A stretch of DNA of 18,386 nt, from positions 1 to 18,386 of the forward strand of contig CAMBTZ010000012.1 of assembly GCA_945870925.1 (NCBI GenBank), given 5' to 3'. Below are positions 15,028 through 18,386 of this stretch, piece by piece. This DNA comes from Chlamydia trachomatis. GTDB taxonomy: Bacteria; Chlamydiota; Chlamydiia; Chlamydiales; 2-12-FULL-49-11. Numbering within the stretch: the first letter of the stretch is position 1; each line of letters opens with the position of its first letter. A model generated the notes under the pieces. It saw only the letters and a list, made by a program, of their open reading frames with translations, was not told the origin of the DNA and searched no databases. The position numbers were made by a program, and so were the translations under genes.

Positions 15028-16029
15028 CTAATTCTGTTCAAGGTCTCGAATAATGATCTCCGCTGCATGCTCAATACTGGATAGACTAAGATCTAACCAT
15101 TTAAATAAAGGCTCTCTCCGAAACCAAGTAAACTGCCTTTTAGCATAGTTTCTAGAAGCCTGCTTAAAGGTTTTAACAAAATGTTCCCAATCATTTGGCG
15201 TTTGAGGAGAATCTAAATACTTAATTGCTTGCCTGTACCCTATTGCGTTAGAGGCAGCTGAGTTCTGCTTTAGTCCCTCCCTCAATTTAATCACTTCATC
15301 AATAAGGCCTCGCTCTATCATCTGATCGCATCTACTTTCTATTCGAGGGTAAAGAATCGGCTTAGGGTAGTAGATAAACCAGCAACGAAAATCAAATTCC
15401 TTTGCAAGATCTTCTTCCGACGGTTTGGGTATTTCAGTGACCTTTTTACCTGTGATCAGCATGATTTCTAAGGCTCTAATAATCTTGTGCTTATCTTGGA
15501 CCGTAATACATTTTGCATAATCGGGATCGAGCTCAAATAATTTTCCATATAACATTTCAACACCGAACTTCTCTAAATCAGCCTCTAATTTAGCTCGAAT
15601 TTCTTTATCCGATGCAGGCCCCTTCGGAGGGCCATACAAAAATGTATGAACATAAAATCCTGCGCCACCCACTGAAATTGGAATTTTATTGCGAAGAAGA
15701 ATTTCCTCTAATGAAGACGTAGCCTCCTCATAAAAATCAGCCACATTAAACGGTTCGGTTATATCTCTTATATCAATTAAATGATGAGGAACAGATTTTA
15801 ATTCAGCTTTTGATGGTTTTGCAGAACCGATATCGGCATTTCGATATACCTGCATAGAATCACAGGATATAATTTCACCACCAATGCCACTAGCAATTCT
15901 AATAGAAAGCTCAGTCTTTCCCGTTGCAGTAGGACCGGCTATTACAAGAATCTTTTTTTTCTTATAAGGGCCTTCTAATCTCTCTTTTTGAGGGAGAGGG
16001 GTGGTGCAACCCAAACAGTCATGTGTCAT
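15028..16029 (-). CDS. miaA: tRNA dimethylallyltransferase
   Basis: Adds the dimethylallyl group from DMAPP to A37 of tRNAs reading UNN codons. At 333 residues it has the P-loop GPTATGKT (32-39), CDSMQVYRNADIGSAKP (56-72) with the catalytic Asp57, VPHHLID, GGAGFYV, and SNAIGYRQAIKYL. The C-terminal NYAKRQFTWFRRE motif contacts tRNA. MiaA usually begins a few residues before the P-loop strand; here about 22 extra residues (through PLPQKERLEGPYKKKK) precede it, encoded by DNA that looks repeat-like. No other ATG, GTG or TTG lies in frame between, so ATG 16027-16029 is kept. It shares one base with the rsbV stop (TAATG), a coupling arrangement. Confidence 0.96.
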   Translation of the reverse strand: MTHDCLGCTTPLPQKERLEGPYKKKKILVIAGPTATGKTELSIRIASGIGGEIISCDSMQVYRNADIGSAKPSKAELKSVPHHLIDIRDITEPFNVADFYEEATSSLEEILLRNKIPISVGGAGFYVHTFLYGPPKGPASDKEIRAKLEADLEKFGVEMLYGKLFELDPDYAKCITVQDKHKIIRALEIMLITGKKVTEIPKPSEEDLAKEFDFRCWFIYYPKPILYPRIESRCDQMIERGLIDEVIKLREGLKQNSAASNAIGYRQAIKYLDSPQTPNDWEHFVKTFKQASRNYAKRQFTWFRREPLFKWLDLSLSSIEHAAEIIIRDLEQN

Positions 16030-16376
16030 TACGCCATCTTTTCATCGTAAGCTTTAATAGCCTCTTCTTCTGTAGCGTAAATCGCTAAAACTTTTTCAAA
16101 CCCCGCCATAGAAATAATCTCTCTTACTTCCTCATGGATTGCAAAGATGGAGAGTTTTCCCCCTTTATTCCTTAACCGCTTTGTCATAGAAAGAAGAACG
16201 CGCATTCCGGCACTGCTCATGTAATCAATTCCACAAAAATCAATCATAACCTTGCAAATTTCTGAATCTAACAGACTATTTATCTCTTGTTCCATTTGTA
16301 TAGATGTTGTGGCGTCAAGCCTTCCTACACATCTAAGAACAACAAGTCCCTTAACATTGTCTCTAGTAATATTCAT
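16029..16376 (-). CDS. rsbV: Anti-anti-sigma factor, STAS domain (RsbV-like)
   Basis: A single STAS domain of 115 residues. The phosphorylation motif is MSSAGMRVLL, with Ser55 the likely site for an RsbW-type kinase by alignment with SpoIIAA and RsbV. In a partner switch the unphosphorylated form binds the kinase/anti-sigma factor and releases its target. Chlamydia has two RsbV paralogues, one next to miaA as here. The start ATG 16374-16376 is preceded by GAGAGG at a 6-base spacing. The 59-base gap to cutA is AT-rich; I could not define a convincing promoter in it. No RsbW or RsbU is present in the window, so the partner must lie elsewhere. Confidence 0.9.
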   Translation of the reverse strand: MNITRDNVKGLVVLRCVGRLDATTSIQMEQEINSLLDSEICKVMIDFCGIDYMSSAGMRVLLSMTKRLRNKGGKLSIFAIHEEVREIISMAGFEKVLAIYATEEEAIKAYDEKMA

Positions 16377-16435
16377 CCCTTACCTCTCATCCTACAATCT
16401 AATATACTATATAGTCCGTTCATTTACTTTTCTTA

Positions 16436-16759
16436 TCAAGTACTTTCTACTGTTTGAGCCATCCAATTTAAATAAGGGAGAAATCCCCTTTCTACAGAAA
16501 GCGCTATAATTTCTGGAACTTCATACGAATGATTCGCAACAATCCAGCGTTCAACATCAGCATATCTCTCTAATGTAGTTTTTAAAAAAAGTTGAACTTC
16601 TTGAACCTCTTCAATTTGATCTTTCCAAACAAACCAAGATTCAACAGGCTGAATAATTGAGGCGCATGCTATTAATCCTTGTTGTAAAAGACCTTTACTA
16701 AGCTCCCTAGCCTCCTCAATATTTTTTGTCGCACACAAAACTACAATATGCTTTCTCAT
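16436..16759 (-). CDS. cutA: CutA1 divalent cation tolerance-like protein
   Basis: A 107-residue protein of the trimeric, PII-like CutA1 family. It shows ACASIIQPVESWFVWKDQIEE (31-51), LFLKTT, and the C-terminal HSYEVPEIIALSVERGFLPYLNWM typical of CutA1. The family has been linked to copper tolerance, but its true role is uncertain. The start overlaps the ftsQ stop by four bases (ATGA), so it is probably translated together with ftsQ. The neighbourhood murC-ftsQ-cutA is characteristic of Chlamydiota. Confidence 0.94.
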   Translation of the reverse strand: MRKHIVVLCATKNIEEARELSKGLLQQGLIACASIIQPVESWFVWKDQIEEVQEVQLFLKTTLERYADVERWIVANHSYEVPEIIALSVERGFLPYLNWMAQTVEST

Positions 16760-17532
16760 TCGACAACCTCTTCTATATAAGCTGCTTTAGAAAGCCTTAA
16801 GTCAACTATTTTTTTATTCTTTGATGGACTCAATGCAGTCTCTTTTAAGGTTATAAAATTATTCAGTTCCTCAGGAAATCTATGAGGTGTAAGTCTCAAA
16901 TACCAAGTTTGACCTTTCTCTTCAACTATTAAGACAACCTCCCTTTTACCAAAACTTTCGTGTACAGCATGAGAGACGTCAATTGATTTTAATAAACATT
17001 CAGAAAAGGCCCTTCTTTTATCTAAAAAAGAGAGAATTGCTAAGGCAATATCAAGCTTTTCTTTCTCAATTTCTTTAGAACCAAAATAACATTCCGGAAG
17101 ACGCTTTTGCGAAAAAAACGGTTCGATTGGAAAAAGATTTCCCTCCTCATCAATACCTAAATTAAATACATCACCTACAAGCGCTATAGGCTTATACACT
17201 TCGTAATCAATATAAATAGTGTCGGGTTTGACTTTTTTTACTTTTGCGTTTTTTATTACAGGGCTTTTTAAAAGTTTTAAACCCGCCTCAACCTCATCAA
17301 ATGTATAATAATTTTGTGGCGCATCATAAGACAGACCCAATAATTCTTCCAAATAAATAGAAGGCAAAGCCTCCTTTTCAGGACCTGTCTGAATAATTGA
17401 ATTAATAACATATTTAGAGTGAATCATTTTTTCAGCAATACAAAAACGATATAGACGAAATCCCGTAAATCCAATCGCTGTCATCAAAAATAGCGACCCT
17501 ACAATAAGAAATATCCCTTTAACGCTATTCAT
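16756..17532 (-). CDS. ftsQ: Cell division protein FtsQ-like
   Basis: A 258-residue bitopic membrane protein. One N-terminal transmembrane helix (about 6-30) follows a very short cytoplasmic tail. The periplasmic part has a POTRA-like segment (about 37-115, including FDEVEAGLKLLKSPVIKNAKVKKVKPDTIYIDYEVYKPIA split over strands) and a beta domain beginning LGIDEEGNLFPI. In other bacteria FtsQ links FtsL/FtsB to the division machinery and peptidoglycan synthesis. Sequence likeness is weak, as is usual for FtsQ; topology, the POTRA pattern and position after murC carry the call. It overlaps the murC stop by four bases (ATGA). Confidence 0.85.
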   Translation of the reverse strand: MNSVKGIFLIVGSLFLMTAIGFTGFRLYRFCIAEKMIHSKYVINSIIQTGPEKEALPSIYLEELLGLSYDAPQNYYTFDEVEAGLKLLKSPVIKNAKVKKVKPDTIYIDYEVYKPIALVGDVFNLGIDEEGNLFPIEPFFSQKRLPECYFGSKEIEKEKLDIALAILSFLDKRRAFSECLLKSIDVSHAVHESFGKREVVLIVEEKGQTWYLRLTPHRFPEELNNFITLKETALSPSKNKKIVDLRLSKAAYIEEVVE

Positions 17533-18386
17533 ATTAAAAGCTCTGTAGCAATTTCTGTTATATCCCCTGCACCAAGTGTAACTACTATATCATTTGCTAA
17601 AACTTTTGCATTAATAAATTTAAGCAATTCGCCTCTTGGTACATAAGTTACTTTTTTTTCCACTTTTTCTAAAAAAGTCTCGACATTTATCCCCTCAATT
17701 TTATCTTCTCCAGCAGAATAAATATCTGTTACAATTAATTCATCACTATCCTTCCATACACGATTTTTTGCAAACTCGCACATTAAATCTTTCAGACGAG
17801 AATATCTGTGAGGTTGAAATATAGCAATCCTTCGCCTCTCTTTAAACGCCTCTTTTAACGCAGCCAAAGTTGCTTCAATTTCTTGAGGGTGATGCGCATA
17901 GTCATCAAAAATATGCGCTCCTCGTAAATTCCCCTTCCATTCAAGCCTTCGTTTCACCCCACCAAATGTAGATAAAGCAGAACAAATCGCATCAATATTT
18001 ACGTTGACAGAGACAGCCATACCAAAGCAGGCTAAAGCATTTAATACATTGTGTTGGCCGAGCATATTCAACTCGATATTAAGATAGGTTTTTCCCTGAA
18101 AATCAATATCAAAAAACTGCCTTCCTTGAATAAATCGGATGTTTTTAGCTCGAAGATTAGCATTTTCATCAAATCCAAATGAAACGCCATCCACATTCCA
18201 ATTCTGTAGATATCTATCCTCATACCAATAAAAAAGAAGATCGTGATTTTTTACCCCCCTTATAAATTTTTGATATCCATCTAAGAGAGCCTTTTCACTC
18301 CCCCAAAAATCTAGATGATCAAAATCAACATTAGTGATAATCGCTCCGGCAGGATTTGATCTAAGAAATGACCCATCACTCTCATC
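17529..18386 (-). CDS. murC: UDP-N-acetylmuramate--L-alanine ligase, C-terminal part
   Basis: MurC adds L-alanine to UDP-MurNAc, the first amino acid of the peptidoglycan stem. The 5' end lies beyond the window; 285 codons are visible. Reading from 18386, DESDGSFL is followed by GAIITNVDFDHLDFW, the core of the Mur ligase central domain. Then come HNVLNALACFGMAV, DDYAHHPQEIEATL (the conserved DYxHHPxEI), IAIFQPHRYSRLKDL, and the terminal VVTLGAGDITEIATELL. The protein ends there at TGA 17529-17531. In Chlamydiaceae MurC continues into a D-Ala-D-Ala ligase; here it does not, and ftsQ begins within the stop codon region. Confidence 0.96.
   Translation of the reverse strand, partial: DESDGSFLRSNPAGAIITNVDFDHLDFWGSEKALLDGYQKFIRGVKNHDLLFYWYEDRYLQNWNVDGVSFGFDENANLRAKNIRFIQGRQFFDIDFQGKTYLNIELNMLGQHNVLNALACFGMAVSVNVNIDAICSALSTFGGVKRRLEWKGNLRGAHIFDDYAHHPQEIEATLAALKEAFKERRRIAIFQPHRYSRLKDLMCEFAKNRVWKDSDELIVTDIYSAGEDKIEGINVETFLEKVEKKVTYVPRGELLKFINAKVLANDIVVTLGAGDITEIATELLI

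Noticed and set aside
16406..16415. Palindrome ACTATATAGT in the cutA-rsbV gap as a promoter or operator
   Set aside because: The nearest -35-like TTGATA is 20 to 21 bases away, too far, and a 10-base AT palindrome is easily due to chance.
10418..18386. tRNA genes, CRISPR arrays, insertion sequences and riboswitches
   Set aside because: None seen; gaps between genes are all under 60 bases, including the one before bioY, which is an overlap and leaves no room for a riboswitch.

Overview
The window reads as chromosomal DNA of a member of the Chlamydiota, probably one of the amoeba- or arthropod-associated lineages rather than Chlamydia itself. The basis is gene content and order: murC, ftsQ, cutA, a STAS anti-anti-sigma factor, miaA, a coiled-coil protein, nadD, rsfS, fabF, a Nudix hydrolase, bioY, an aas-type gene, cysS, lysS and priA. 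From memory this matches the C. trachomatis stretch running from murC/ddl to priA, lysS and cysS (about CT762 to CT782), with some genes missing, reordered or added. No tRNA, rRNA, CRISPR array or insertion sequence was seen, and no stretch over 300 bases lacks a gene.

Layout. (A) 1-487, plus strand: the 3' end of priA. (B) 456-4232, minus strand: accessory DNA between priA and lysS. It holds a pyruvate phosphate dikinase-like protein (ATP-grasp plus swivelling phosphohistidine domain) and, downstream, a protein ending in DUF4116-like repeats. These two ORFs are in the same reading frame, separated by one TAA followed by 20 sense codons, so they look like halves of one gene of about 1260 codons. 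The repeat domain breaks off where the DNA turns GC-rich beside priA. (C) 4290-10050, minus: aas-cysS-lysS, apparently one transcript from a good promoter at 10086-10113. The aas product joins an acyltransferase, an acyl-carrier-like domain and an acyl-AMP ligase in one chain. (D) 10193-10417, plus: a small unrecognised gene with a strong ribosome binding site. (E) 10394-18386, minus: a dense run murC-ftsQ-cutA-rsbV-miaA-CT768-like-nadD-rsfS-fabF-nudix-bioY. Most junctions overlap by 1 to 20 bases or are 1 base apart, which suggests translational coupling.

How the genes fit together. MurC and FtsQ serve peptidoglycan precursor synthesis and division. FabF extends fatty acids and the Aas-like protein activates and transfers acyl chains. 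BioY imports biotin, needed by acetyl-CoA carboxylase in the same pathway. RsfS silences ribosomes when nutrients are scarce. MiaA, CysS and LysS support translation. RsbV belongs to a partner switch. NadD completes NAD. The region is mostly housekeeping; the parts most worth a second look are the split dikinase-like gene at the priA boundary, the three-domain Aas, and the small ORF at 10193.
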